From: an uncultured Candidatus Pelagibacter sp.
GTDB lineage: Bacteria > Pseudomonadota > Alphaproteobacteria > Pelagibacterales > Pelagibacteraceae
Direction: 5' to 3'
Assembly: GCA_905618895.1 (NCBI GenBank)
Contig: CAJQTA010000063.1
Coordinates: forward strand, 1-33,912
DNA length: 33,912 nucleotides
Made by a program: the position numbers and the translations under genes. The notes under the pieces are model-generated. The model was not told where the DNA came from. It saw only the letters and a list, made by a program, of their open reading frames with translations, and ran no database searches. Shown one piece after another: positions 14,716 through 25,457 of this stretch. The stretch's first letter is position 1, and the number at the start of each line of letters is the position of its first letter.

Positions 14716-15200
14716 TTTGTCTCATTCTTATTAAAAATTTCTGCATAAATAAGGCAAATAATACCTAATGTAATAAATATATCCGCAACGTTAAAAATAA
14801 ACCAGTGAAAATTGTTTATATGAAAATCAATAAAATCTGGAACTGCAGAGTAGTAAATTCTATCAAACAGATTGCCTAATGATCCTCCTAATACAGATAT
14901 TAGGGCATACATTTTGACTCCATTACTCCTTATAATTAGCACTAAAATGACAATAGTTACTGTGGCTATTATTAAGCTTATTATATTATAAACAATACTC
15001 TCATCAAAGGTAAGTAATCCAAAAGCAATTCCCTTATTCCAAATTAAATAAAGATTTAAATAAGGTGTTAAATAAATATCAACCGTATTCTCTAATTGTG
15101 CTATTTTGAGAATATAGATTTTAGATATTCTATCTACTAAAAAAATAACTGAAATTATTATTAAATTAATTAAAATTTTTTTAAAATTTATTTTAATCAT
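14712..15200 (-). CDS. lspA: Lipoprotein signal peptidase
   Basis: A 162-residue inner membrane aspartyl peptidase that removes signal peptides from prolipoproteins. Four hydrophobic helices are seen. The conserved blocks are VDRISK (22-27), NKGIAFG (55-61), GSLGNLFDR (106-114), PDFIDF with D122, and NVADIFI with D140; D122 and D140 form the catalytic pair. It follows ileS after 6 bases and overlaps a lipoprotein gene that may be one of its substrates. Confidence 0.95.
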   Translation of the reverse strand: MIKINFKKILINLIIISVIFLVDRISKIYILKIAQLENTVDIYLTPYLNLYLIWNKGIAFGLLTFDESIVYNIISLIIATVTIVILVLIIRSNGVKMYALISVLGGSLGNLFDRIYYSAVPDFIDFHINNFHWFIFNVADIFITLGIICLIYAEIFNKNETK

Positions 15201-15206
15201 TGAGTA

Positions 15207-17930
15207 TTAAATATTTACTGTGTGCCTCTCGCATTTCTTTTTATTAATTTTCCAGCAAATAGGACATTTGTTTCCTTCTGCTTTTTCTGCGACAGCATTA
15301 ATCTTTTCTGAATCATCTTTTTTAATTTTTACACCAGATGTAATGCATAATTCTGCAAAATCTGTATTCTCTGTAATTTTAAATAATTTATCATTTAGGC
15401 TAATTGTTAGACTCACTTCTAGACTTGAGCCAATTTCTTTGCTTGCTCTTTTAGCTTCAATACTAACATTGCAAATATCCCTAATTTTTTTTAACTCTAT
15501 CCATTTTTCATTTAATTTTTTATTTTCAAATGATTTTGGGAAATCAATAAAATTTTCTAAATGAATACTTTTTTTATCTTTATTAATCAATGTATAGATT
15601 TCCTCTGTTGTAAAAGATAATATAGGTGCAAACCATTTTATCAAAGATTCAAGAATTATATTTAAAACTAATATACAGTTATTTCTTTTTTCTGAATTTT
15701 TTGGATCACAATATAAAGTATCTTTTCTAATATCAAAATAAAAAGCTGATAAATCAACAGTACAAAAGTTTAATAATTCTTTATAAAGATTATGAAAATC
15801 ATAGTTGGCAAAATAGTTTTTAAAATTTTCATTTAAATTATAAACTTTATGCAACATATATTGCTCAAGTTCTGGTAATTCTTTTAATCTTAATTTTTCT
15901 AAATCTATAGGTTTAAATTCATCATTAAGGTTTCCCAGCAAATATCTAAAAGTATTTCTAATTTTTCTATATGATTCTGCATGTTGTTCTATTATTGAAT
16001 TATCAATTCTTAAATCTTCTTCATAATTTGATGAGGCCACCCATATTCTTAAAATATCAGCACCGTACTTTTTTAATATATCCTCAGGTGCAATTACATT
16101 TCCAACTGATTTGGACATTTTAAGACCTTTACCATCTACAACAAAGCCATGTGATAAAATTGATTCATAGGGTGCTCTTCCTCTTGTTCCGCATGACTCT
16201 AGCAAGGAAGAGTGGAACCACCCCCTGTGTTGGTCCGATCCCTCTAAATACATTGATGCTGGCCATTGAAGATCATCTCTCTTTTCTAAAACGAATGAAT
16301 GGGTACATCCACTATCAAACCAAACTTCTACAATGTCGCTAGTTTTATCGTAATCCTCTGCTTTGTATTTATTTCCTAAAAATCTTTGTGGATTATCAGA
16401 AAACCAACAATCAGAACCTTCTTTTTCATAAATGCTTGCAATATTTTCATTTACCTCAGCATCAACTAAAATTTCTTTTGTAGTTTTGTGAATGAATATT
16501 GGTAGTGGAACTCCCCAAACTCTTTGTCTTGAAACACACCAGTCAGGTCTTGTCTCGATCATTGCTTTTATTCTTTCTCTACCTTTGTTTGGGTAAAATG
16601 TAGTGTCATCTAAGGCTTTTAGTGCTTTTTTTCTTAGACCATGACTTTCCATTGAAATAAACCATTGCGGAGTTGCTCTATGAACAAGCGGAGCTTTTGA
16701 TCTCCATGAGTGTGGGTAAGAATGAATTAACTCACCATTTGATAGTAATTTTTTTTGTTCCTTTAATTTTTCAATTACAATTGGATTTGCTTTAAAAATA
16801 TGAGTTCCTTCAAATAAAGGAATATTTTTTGTGTATTTTCCATCACCGTCAACTGTCTCTATAGCTTTAATACCATGATTTAAACAAAGGTTAAAATCAT
16901 CGGGTCCATGACTGGGTGCACAGTGGACAATACCCGTTCCTTGTTCTGTTGTAACAAATCTTGCTTCAAGCATTGGAATTTCATAATTATAACCAAGATC
17001 TAAAAATGGATGACTACAAGTAGTATCTTTAAATTCTTTTCCTTTAAATTTTTTAATCACTTTGTAATTTTTGATATCACAGTCTTTAATAACAGAATCT
17101 AACAAGTCTTCTGCAATTACTATTTTTTTATCTTTGAAGTCACCATCATCATCTAATTGGATTATTAAATAATCTAGCGCATCATTATAAGCCAAAGCTT
17201 TATTTGCTGGTATCGTCCAAGGAGTTGTTGTCCATATAACAACTTCTGCTCTCTCAAGTTCTTTTATGTTAGATTTTGTAACTGGGAAAGCAGTGTAGAT
17301 CGTGTCTGATTTATGATCTTGATATTCAACTTCAGCGTCTGCTAATGCAGTTTTTTCAACTGTAGACCAAAGAACAGGTTTAAATCCTTTATATAAACTT
17401 CCTTCTTTTAAAAATTTACCTAACTCTCTAACAATTTGTGCTTCCGCATCAAAACTCATTGTCGAATAATAATTTTCCCAATCTCCAACAACACCTAACC
17501 GTTTAAACTGCTCTTTGTGAACTTCAATCCATTTTGCTGCAAATGCTCTACATTCTTTTCTAAATTCAACTATAGGAACTTCATTTTTATTTTTTTTATT
17601 TTTTTTATACTGCTCTTCAATCTTCCATTCTATAGGTAATCCATGACAATCCCACCCTGGAACATATACTGAGTCTTTACCGCTCATTTGATGAAATTTA
17701 ACTATTATATCTTTTAAAATTTTATTTAAAGCTGTACCCATATGAATGTTGCCATTCGCATATGGTGGACCATCATGAAGTATGAACTTTTCCTTACCTT
17801 TGTTTGACCTTCTCAATTCTTTATAGAGGTCAATTTTTTTCCAATATTCTAGAATCTCAGGTTCTCTATTTTGTAAATTGGCTTTCATTGAAAAAGCAGT
17901 TTTAGGTAAGTTTATATTTTCTTTGCTCAT
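15207..17930 (-). CDS. ileS: Isoleucyl-tRNA synthetase
   Basis: A 907-residue class I synthetase of normal bacterial length. The HIGH motif is HMGT (63-66) in GPPYANGNIHMG, KMSKS is near residue 603, the editing domain carries TTTPWTIPANKALA, and the C terminus ends with a zinc-finger-like CPICW...CERH. It charges tRNA-Ile. It starts one base after the ribF stop. The ribF-ileS-lspA order is shared by many proteobacteria. No T-box or other leader is seen. Confidence 0.98.
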   Translation of the reverse strand: MSKENINLPKTAFSMKANLQNREPEILEYWKKIDLYKELRRSNKGKEKFILHDGPPYANGNIHMGTALNKILKDIIVKFHQMSGKDSVYVPGWDCHGLPIEWKIEEQYKKNKKNKNEVPIVEFRKECRAFAAKWIEVHKEQFKRLGVVGDWENYYSTMSFDAEAQIVRELGKFLKEGSLYKGFKPVLWSTVEKTALADAEVEYQDHKSDTIYTAFPVTKSNIKELERAEVVIWTTTPWTIPANKALAYNDALDYLIIQLDDDGDFKDKKIVIAEDLLDSVIKDCDIKNYKVIKKFKGKEFKDTTCSHPFLDLGYNYEIPMLEARFVTTEQGTGIVHCAPSHGPDDFNLCLNHGIKAIETVDGDGKYTKNIPLFEGTHIFKANPIVIEKLKEQKKLLSNGELIHSYPHSWRSKAPLVHRATPQWFISMESHGLRKKALKALDDTTFYPNKGRERIKAMIETRPDWCVSRQRVWGVPLPIFIHKTTKEILVDAEVNENIASIYEKEGSDCWFSDNPQRFLGNKYKAEDYDKTSDIVEVWFDSGCTHSFVLEKRDDLQWPASMYLEGSDQHRGWFHSSLLESCGTRGRAPYESILSHGFVVDGKGLKMSKSVGNVIAPEDILKKYGADILRIWVASSNYEEDLRIDNSIIEQHAESYRKIRNTFRYLLGNLNDEFKPIDLEKLRLKELPELEQYMLHKVYNLNENFKNYFANYDFHNLYKELLNFCTVDLSAFYFDIRKDTLYCDPKNSEKRNNCILVLNIILESLIKWFAPILSFTTEEIYTLINKDKKSIHLENFIDFPKSFENKKLNEKWIELKKIRDICNVSIEAKRASKEIGSSLEVSLTISLNDKLFKITENTDFAELCITSGVKIKKDDSEKINAVAEKAEGNKCPICWKINKKKCERHTVNI

Positions 17931-17931
17931 T

Positions 17932-18849
17932 TTAACTTTTTTTTGCTATCTTTAGATCGCTTTGAATTTGTTTTTTTAATTGATTAACATTATTAAATTT
18001 TTTTTCTTTTCTTATAAATTTTATGAATTTAACTGATAAATACTTATTATAAAGATTTCCAGAAAAATTAAAAATATGAACCTCTAATAAAATTTTTTTT
18101 TGATTGAAAGTGGGCCTATAACCAAGGTTTGCTATTGCTTTTAAAGGCTTTTTAGAATCTTTTTTATAAACTTTGACCGCATATACACCTGGCATCGCAA
18201 TTACATAATCCTTAATATCAATATTGCAGGTTGGAAAACCTATTTTTTTTCCTTGTTGTCTCCCCTTTTGAACAATTCCTTGAATCGACCAGTTTCTAGT
18301 TAATGCTTTATTAGCTTTTTTTAAATTACCTTTTTCTAAGAGAGATCTAATATACGTTGATGATATAATTTTCCTTCCTATCATTAATGGTTTTGGTTTT
18401 ACTATTTTGTAACCATAAATTCTTTCTTTTTTTATTAACTCTTTAACATCTCCTTCTCTTTTATTTCCAAATCTAAAATTGTTACTAACAAATATATATT
18501 TTGCTTCTAATTTTTTAGATAAAATCTCTTTAATAAAAAATTCAGATTTAATCTTAGAAAAACCTTTATCAAATTTTTTTGTAATTATAAAGTCTACTCC
18601 TAAACTATTTAATGTTTTATTTTTTTGACTAATGTTTGAAATTCTAAAATTTTTAATTCTTTTATTAAAATACATTTTTGGCATTGGCTCAAAAGTAACG
18701 ACACCAATATCTAATTTAAATCTTTTTTTGTAACTATTTGCTAATTTAAATAATTTTTGATGACCCAAATGTATGCCATCAAAATTTCCAATTAAAATTA
18801 TTGATTTTTTATGATTTTTAGAAATATTAAAATTTTTATATATCTTCAT
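17932..18849 (-). CDS. ribF: Bifunctional riboflavin kinase / FAD synthetase
   Basis: A 305-residue protein from the ATG at 18849; an in-frame TTG at 18864 would overlap the upstream HAD gene and is less likely. The N-terminal FMN adenylyltransferase domain has GNFDGIHLGHQKLF (21-34) and SSTYIRSLL; the C-terminal kinase has GIVQKGRQQGKKIGFPT and an E-V-H-I-F motif. It makes FMN and then FAD from riboflavin. Five bases separate it from the HAD stop and one base from ileS. Confidence 0.94.
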   Translation of the reverse strand: MKIYKNFNISKNHKKSIILIGNFDGIHLGHQKLFKLANSYKKRFKLDIGVVTFEPMPKMYFNKRIKNFRISNISQKNKTLNSLGVDFIITKKFDKGFSKIKSEFFIKEILSKKLEAKYIFVSNNFRFGNKREGDVKELIKKERIYGYKIVKPKPLMIGRKIISSTYIRSLLEKGNLKKANKALTRNWSIQGIVQKGRQQGKKIGFPTCNIDIKDYVIAMPGVYAVKVYKKDSKKPLKAIANLGYRPTFNQKKILLEVHIFNFSGNLYNKYLSVKFIKFIRKEKKFNNVNQLKKQIQSDLKIAKKS

Positions 18850-18853
18850 AATT

Positions 18854-19672
18854 TTACCATTCAAGTTCAGTTTGAATAAAGTTTACAACTGTTTCATATT
18901 TTTTTGATACTATCTCAATTCCTTCTTTTTTAATTTCATTTTTATGAATACCATTTGATATTAATAATGAATCGTAATTTAAAAGATTGGCACCCTTAAT
19001 ATCTGTATTCAAATTATCACCAATTGATAAAACTTTTTTATTTTTGTTATTTATTGACTGATTATAAACTTCAGGGAAGGGTTTTCCAAAATATGTAACT
19101 TTACCTCCCATTTTTTCAAATACTAAAGCAACAGACCCTGCACACAATTCTCTTTTACTACCTCTATCAACAACCAAATCAGGATTAGTACAAATCATCT
19201 TTTTATCAAGATGTCCTTTAAATAATTCTTTATAGTAATTTAAGTCTTCATCGTGATTTTTGAACAATCCTGTACACAGTAAGTAGGAGCTTTCATTAAT
19301 ATTTTTTCCTTTATTATTTTCAAATTCTAAAAATAAATCAAAATCTCTAAGAGGACCTACGTGGTAAAACTTTTTATTCAGATAATTTTTTTTTAAATAA
19401 CTTAGGGACGCTTCTCCTGATGAGTAAACTTTTTCTCTAATTTTCTCATTCATTCCCATTTTTTTTAAAAATGTTTTTACAGTGCTGTTTGGTCTTGGCG
19501 CATTAGTTAACAGAACATAGTTTTTCTTTGCTTTACTAATTTCTTCTAAGGCCTGAATTGCACTTTTATGGAGGCTTATTCCATCATGAATTACGCCCCA
19601 TAAATCAATATAAAATATGTCATAATCGTTAACTATGGATCTTAATCCTTCGCTGTCTATATTTTTGCTCAT
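18854..19672 (-). CDS. TIGR01459-type HAD hydrolase (HAD-IIA)
   Basis: A 272-residue HAD-superfamily IIA protein. The first motif is YIDLWGVIHDG with D23; the usual second Asp position is Trp (DLWGV), which is characteristic of this alphaproteobacterial subgroup. Motif II is LLTNAPR (54-60), the Lys motif is in YFGKPFPEVY, and motif IV is IGDNLNTDIKGAN. It probably dephosphorylates a small metabolite; a link to flavin nucleotides is suggested by constant linkage to ribF but is inference. It is divergent from groES with 96 bases before that promoter and first gene of the operon. Confidence 0.82.
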   Translation of the reverse strand: MSKNIDSEGLRSIVNDYDIFYIDLWGVIHDGISLHKSAIQALEEISKAKKNYVLLTNAPRPNSTVKTFLKKMGMNEKIREKVYSSGEASLSYLKKNYLNKKFYHVGPLRDFDLFLEFENNKGKNINESSYLLCTGLFKNHDEDLNYYKELFKGHLDKKMICTNPDLVVDRGSKRELCAGSVALVFEKMGGKVTYFGKPFPEVYNQSINNKNKKVLSIGDNLNTDIKGANLLNYDSLLISNGIHKNEIKKEGIEIVSKKYETVVNFIQTELEW

Positions 19673-19742
19673 TAAATGAGGTATAGACCAAAAAACTTAC
19701 AATTTCTTGGCTTTTTTATTTTAGTTATTTTTATCTCTTTAT

Positions 19743-19771
19743 CTTGAAAAAATACAAGCAGTAGCTATATG
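19743..19771 (+). promoter_or_regulatory. Heat-shock (RpoH/sigma-32 type) promoter of groES-groEL
   Basis: CTTG at 19743-19746 (within CTTGAAA) and CTATATG at 19765-19771 are 18 bases apart. This fits the alphaproteobacterial sigma-32 pattern, CTTG-N17/18-CYTATNT-G. The start site would fall near 19777, about 20 bases before the groES ATG. No CIRCE inverted repeat is visible between here and groES, so control by RpoH rather than HrcA is suggested. Confidence 0.7.
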
Positions 19772-19795
19772 AGTCGCATATTAAAAGGAGAATTT

Positions 19796-20086
19796 ATGAA
19801 ATTTAAACCATTACACGATAGAGTTTTAATAGAAGTTTTAGACAGTAGTGAAAAAACTGCTGGAGGAATAATTATCCCTGATACAGCGCAAGAAAAACCT
19901 CAAGAAGGTAAGGTAATTGCTGTAGGCGGAGGAGCAAAAACAGAAGATGGAAAACTGATACCAATGGATGTTAAAGTTGGTGATAAAGTTCTTTTTGGAA
20001 AATGGTCAGGAACTGAGATTAAAATCAATGGTAAAGAATACAGCATAATGAAAGAGTCTGACATTATGGGTATTTCTGGAAAATAA
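19796..20086 (+). CDS. groES: Co-chaperonin GroES
   Basis: A 96-residue GroES starting [24 protein letters not shown] lies 5 bases before the ATG. An in-frame ATG at 19769 lies inside the -10 box of the heat-shock promoter and is rejected. The mobile loop (about 17-32, [20 protein letters not shown]) and the roof and base strands are all present, ending [12 protein letters not shown]. It caps the GroEL ring during protein folding. groEL follows after 23 bases with its own AAAAGGAG. Confidence 0.98.
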   Translation: MKFKPLHDRVLIEVLDSSEKTAGGIIIPDTAQEKPQEGKVIAVGGGAKTEDGKLIPMDVKVGDKVLFGKWSGTEIKINGKEYSIMKESDIMGISGK

Positions 20087-20091
20087 TTTAA

Positions 20092-21774
<1,683 letters not shown>

Positions 21775-21826
21775 TTCGTTTCCATCTAGAGAACACTCTA
21801 TAAACACACACTAAACAAAATTATTG

Positions 21827-21859
21827 CCCTCGGAATGAAAATTTCGGGGGTTTTTTTTT
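21827..21859 (+). terminator. Rho-independent terminator after groEL
   Basis: CCCUCGGAA (21827-21835) pairs with UUUCGGGGG (21842-21850) around a 6-base loop, with two G-U pairs, followed by nine T residues (21851-21859). The hairpin is about 50 bases after the groEL stop and clearly ends the chaperonin operon. Confidence 0.88.
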
Positions 21860-21880
21860 AAAGTTAAGTTAAATTGATTT

Positions 21881-22552
21881 ATGAATTTTTTTCAGAAAAT
21901 TTACCAAATTTATTATAAGCCTAAAATTTTTTACCCAAGAAGAACTTATTCACTTCTAGGTGAAGATACTATTATTAATAATTTTTTCAAAAAAGATAAT
22001 GGTATTTATGTCGACATCGGATGCTATCATCCGTTGCAAGGAAATAATACCCACCTACTTTACAGGCGAGGCTGGAAAGGAGTAAATATAGACATTAACT
22101 CACTTTCAGTTGAATTATTTAAAATAAAAAGACCTGATGATATTAATTTAAGAGTGGCTGTTTCCGATAAATCTGAAAAAATAAATTATTATTTTAGAAA
22201 AAAAATTAACATGTTAAATACAATAAATAAAAATTTTGCTTCTAAAAATTTTCCAAATGGTTTTAAAAAAGATAAGATACAATCAGAGACATTAAATAAT
22301 ATTTTACAAAAAACAAAATATAAAAATTCTAAATTAGATTTAATTAATATAGATGTTGAGGGAAATGAATTTAAAGTGCTAAAAAAATTTAATTTTAAAA
22401 AATATTTACCTACAATTATATGCATTGAAATACATCATATGAGTAAAAAGCAATTGAAAAGGGACAAGATATATAGTTTGCTTATAAGAAAAAATTATGC
22501 TCTAATTTATCAAAATAAGTATGCATTCATTTTCAAACAAAACAAAATATAA
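21881..22552 (+). CDS. FkbM-family methyltransferase
   Basis: A 223-residue SAM-dependent methyltransferase of the FkbM type. SAM motif I is YVDIGCYHPLQGNNTHLL (43-60), the next strand ends in an acidic residue (GVNIDIN, 68-74), and the later LINIDVEGNEFKVL is the typical FkbM motif with DVEG. FkbM proteins O-methylate sugars or other secondary metabolites, often in polysaccharide loci. It has its own unit after the groEL terminator; with the acyltransferase gene nearby it suggests surface glycan decoration. The substrate is unknown. Confidence 0.85.
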   Translation: MNFFQKIYQIYYKPKIFYPRRTYSLLGEDTIINNFFKKDNGIYVDIGCYHPLQGNNTHLLYRRGWKGVNIDINSLSVELFKIKRPDDINLRVAVSDKSEKINYYFRKKINMLNTINKNFASKNFPNGFKKDKIQSETLNNILQKTKYKNSKLDLINIDVEGNEFKVLKKFNFKKYLPTIICIEIHHMSKKQLKRDKIYSLLIRKNYALIYQNKYAFIFKQNKI

Positions 22553-22566
22553 TTTTTATAATAGAT

Positions 22567-22680
22567 ATGTCTAAAAGATACAGCGGAAAATCATTTAAAG
22601 ACTCAAGCATAAGTAAAAAACCTAAATTAACTTTAAAAGAAAAAAGAAAACTTAAAAAAGAAAAATCTAAGAAATCTTAG
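22567..22680 (+). CDS. 37-residue basic hypothetical protein
   Basis: A short ORF, ATG at 22567 to TAG at 22680, starting MSKRYSGKSFKDSS and ending in a Lys-rich run (KEKRKLKKEKSKKS). Nearly half the residues are Lys or Arg. It begins 14 bases after the FkbM gene and ends 7 bases before the convergent acyltransferase stop, filling the space neatly. The mix of Tyr, Gly and Phe at the N terminus and a charged C terminus looks protein-like rather than random. It may bind nucleic acid or ribosomes; function unknown. No clear ribosome-binding site. Confidence 0.45.
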   Translation: MSKRYSGKSFKDSSISKKPKLTLKEKRKLKKEKSKKS

Positions 22681-22687
22681 ATATTGG

Positions 22688-23740
22688 TTATTTTTTTAAT
22701 ATTCTTCTTAATTTATAGTTAAGTGGTTTTTCAAAATATTTGAAGCTAATAAATGATATAAAAATTACAAAAGAAATATATCCAAGAAAAAAATATTCAC
22801 TAAAAAAAATATCTTCTTTAATATTAAAATAACCAAATATTAAAATAATCATAATTTGAGTTGGCGTATGTAGTAAATAAAGAGCATATGTTAAGTCTCC
22901 ACTAAGCTGAAAGAAAGTACCTATTTTTTTATTTGTAATAGTTCCAAAGGCTGAAAGAAATAATATTATTGCCGGAAAAAAAATAAATAACTTAAAGCTA
23001 CCTATCCATGAGACAAACATTAAAATAATTGATATCGAAATTAAATAAAATTTATTTCTAATTTCTATACATAAATAATGCATTAAGATTCCAGAAAAAA
23101 ATAATCTGCAACAATCAAAAAAAGAAGTGAGATAAAAAGTTTTAATATCCCAATATTTATCAACTAATAATAAAAAAATATAAATTAATATTATAAATTT
23201 TATTCTAAATTTATTTAATAATACGATTGAAATAAAAAATATACCATAAACTATTAATTCAATTGAAACACTCCATGTTGGTGCGTTGAATGAAAACGCC
23301 TCAGCCATTCCCCAGCCATGGATATAAAATAAATTTAATACAAAGTGATATAAATCATTTACCTTATGAATTTCAAAATTTCCATTTATTTTTAAACTAA
23401 GTAATTGTAGCCCAGCAACAATAATTAAAGTTAATAAGTGAAGTGGATATAATCTTGCAATTCTATTTATCAAAAACTCTTTTGAGGAAATTTTTTTTAG
23501 CTGATCTAAATATACATGTGCAAAAACAAAACCCGATATAGACCAAAACATTTCAACACCATATCTTCCATAATTATAAACCAATTCTAAAATAAAAAAA
23601 AAGGGAAAATTATTTCCTTCGATAACTAATTCTGGGTCATAAAAAGAGTTATAAGGGTAAAAAAAATGTGCGTAGTGAAATATTACAACTGCAAGTGATG
23701 TAAATAATCTTAATATCTCGATATATGAAAATTTCTTCAT
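22688..23740 (-). CDS. Acyltransferase-3 family membrane protein (OafA/YrhL-like)
   Basis: A 350-residue protein with about ten hydrophobic helices. The start, IEILRLFTSLAVVIFHYAHF, carries the family Arg and His (R11, H22), and the WSISGFVFAHVYL segment near 61-73 and later RLYPLHLLTL fit acyltransferase 3. These enzymes move acyl groups, often acetyl, onto sugars of O-antigen, peptidoglycan or exopolysaccharide from the cytoplasm to the outer face. It is convergent with the 37-residue ORF and lies near a FkbM methyltransferase. Substrate unknown. Confidence 0.88.
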   Translation of the reverse strand: MKKFSYIEILRLFTSLAVVIFHYAHFFYPYNSFYDPELVIEGNNFPFFFILELVYNYGRYGVEMFWSISGFVFAHVYLDQLKKISSKEFLINRIARLYPLHLLTLIIVAGLQLLSLKINGNFEIHKVNDLYHFVLNLFYIHGWGMAEAFSFNAPTWSVSIELIVYGIFFISIVLLNKFRIKFIILIYIFLLLVDKYWDIKTFYLTSFFDCCRLFFSGILMHYLCIEIRNKFYLISISIILMFVSWIGSFKLFIFFPAIILFLSAFGTITNKKIGTFFQLSGDLTYALYLLHTPTQIMIILIFGYFNIKEDIFFSEYFFLGYISFVIFISFISFKYFEKPLNYKLRRILKK

Positions 23741-23807
23741 AATTAAGTTTTATTTGAGAAATGCTATAAAGAAAAAAGAAAATTTATTAAAGAAAAATCT
23801 AAAAGTC

Positions 23808-25457
23808 TTAAATTTTAGCTCTTTTTTGACTGTGTTTTTTGAAGGTAAAGCTTTTAGGTCTATCGCTTCTGCTTTTAAACTTTTTCTTTCCACCAAAACC
23901 AGAGCTTTTTTTATCTAAGCTAGTTGATGAACTTTCAGATGTTTTTTTTCCAAAGTATTTTGGGTTATTGGTAAAACCAGTTGGTTTCGAGTCTTCTTTT
24001 TTTGTAAAACTAGATTTTCCTTTGTAACCAAAACTTTTTTTCTCACCATCTCTTGATGATGAACTTGATCTGCCATAACTAGATGGTTTTGATTTGTCCC
24101 CGAAACTAGATTTTCTTTTGTAACCAAAACTTTTTTTCTCACCATCTCTTGATGACGAACTTGATCTGCCATAACTAGATGGTTTTGATTTGTCCCCGAA
24201 ACTAGATTTTCCTTTGTAACCAAAACTTTTTTTCTCACCATCTCTTGATGACGAACTTGATCTGCCATAACTAGATTTATTCTCATCTCTAAATTTTCTT
24301 TTTTTATTGTATGGAGCTTTTCCTTTTTTTCCTCCTCTTGAATTTCTTCTTGTTCCACCTGGTGTAGGTTTAAAGTTTGGATCAATTAATTTACTAATTT
24401 CATTCCACATTGATCTATCGTCTGGGGTTAAAAATGTTAAAGCAGAACCTTCGTTTCCTGCTCTAGCAGTTCTTCCAATTCTATGCACATAATCTTCTGG
24501 CACTTGTGGAAGATCATAGTTTATTACATGCTGGATTAAAGGAATGTCCAATCCTCTTGCAGCAACATCTGTTGCAATTAGTATTCTCTTAAGACCTTTT
24601 CTAAATGAAGTGATTACACGATCTCTTTTACTCTGACGAAGATCCCCGTGTATGGCATCAGCTGAATGACCTTCTTCTTTAAGACGCTTAACCATTTTAT
24701 CTGCACCTCTTTTAGTTTTAACAAAAACTAAAATTGATCCTTTTCTAGCTATAAATTGATCTATTAATTCATCGTATTTATTTTCCTTATAGACCTGAAG
24801 TGTTTCTTGTTTAATTTTTGCAATAGGAACAGATGTTGAACCTGTAGAAATTCTTTCTGGTTTATTTAAATATCTTTCGGAAATTCTAACAATATTTTGA
24901 GGTAATGTTGCGGAAAACAATAAAGTTTGATGATCTTTTGGAACATATTTTAGAATCATCTCTATTTGTGGAGTAAAACCCATGTCTAACATTCTATCAG
25001 TTTCATCTAATACTAGGTATTTTGTAGCTGATAAATTTAAACTTTTTCTTTTTAAATGGTCATTAATTCTTCCGGGTGTTCCAACGATTATTCTAGATCT
25101 ATTGCCTAGCTGTCTAAGTTGTTTTTGCATTGCTTCTCCACCGATAAGCAAGGCAGTTTTAATATTAATTTTGTCACTAATAATGCTTTTAATTGCTGCC
25201 ATTACTTGACTAGCTAATTCTCTTGTTGGGCACATAACTAAGGCAAATGCATTTTTATCTAATATCAATTTATTAACTAAGGGTATACTGAATGCTAAAG
25301 TTTTTCCTGTTCCTGTCTGAGCAGTTCCCAAAACATCTTTTCCTTCTAAGGCAACTGGTATTGCCATGCTTTGTATAGGCGTTGGAACTTTAAAATTCAT
25401 TTTTTCCAATGAATGCTTCAAAGACTCTTCTATTTTTAATAGTTTAAAATTTTCCAT
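23808..25457 (-). CDS. DEAD-box ATP-dependent RNA helicase with repeated basic tail
   Basis: A 549-residue RNA helicase. The core (1-365) has Q-motif PTPIQS (26-31), AQTGTGKT (46-53), PTREL (77-81), GTPGR (127-131), DETD (151-154, in place of DEAD), SAT and HRIGRTAR. The tail from about 365 is Ser/Gly/Lys/Arg rich and holds three copies of a 32-residue unit beginning SSYGRSSSSSRDGEKKSF, ending in a K/R/S-rich C terminus. Such RGG/RS-like tails bind RNA and are common in RhlE-type cold-adapted helicases. It probably helps ribosome assembly or RNA turnover. It is divergent from typA with a 195-base gap. Confidence 0.93.
   Translation of the reverse strand: MENFKLLKIEESLKHSLEKMNFKVPTPIQSMAIPVALEGKDVLGTAQTGTGKTLAFSIPLVNKLILDKNAFALVMCPTRELASQVMAAIKSIISDKINIKTALLIGGEAMQKQLRQLGNRSRIIVGTPGRINDHLKRKSLNLSATKYLVLDETDRMLDMGFTPQIEMILKYVPKDHQTLLFSATLPQNIVRISERYLNKPERISTGSTSVPIAKIKQETLQVYKENKYDELIDQFIARKGSILVFVKTKRGADKMVKRLKEEGHSADAIHGDLRQSKRDRVITSFRKGLKRILIATDVAARGLDIPLIQHVINYDLPQVPEDYVHRIGRTARAGNEGSALTFLTPDDRSMWNEISKLIDPNFKPTPGGTRRNSRGGKKGKAPYNKKRKFRDENKSSYGRSSSSSRDGEKKSFGYKGKSSFGDKSKPSSYGRSSSSSRDGEKKSFGYKRKSSFGDKSKPSSYGRSSSSSRDGEKKSFGYKGKSSFTKKEDSKPTGFTNNPKYFGKKTSESSSTSLDKKSSGFGGKKKFKSRSDRPKSFTFKKHSQKRAKI
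24008..24270. repeat. Tandem repeat, 96-base unit, inside the helicase gene
   Basis: Three near-identical copies with a period of exactly 96 bases; the same ACCATCTCTTGATGA landmark occurs at 24045, 24141 and 24237. The period is 32 codons, so copy-number change keeps the frame. Copies differ at only a few bases (for example a GGA/AGA swap giving G or R), which suggests recent duplication. It lies wholly within the coding region of the helicase tail. Confidence 0.9.

Noticed and set aside
19769-19795. Earlier in-frame ATG for groES
   Set aside because: It lies inside the -10 box of the heat-shock promoter, and the later ATG has a perfect AAAAGGAG and matches the GroES N terminus.
24008-24270. 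CRISPR-like array
   Set aside because: The repeats are direct neighbours with a 96-base unit and no unique spacers, in frame inside a gene.
23915-24385. Second long minus-strand frame within the helicase tail
   Set aside because: It follows the same 96-base repeat in another frame and has a low-complexity product, so it is a shadow of the helicase gene.
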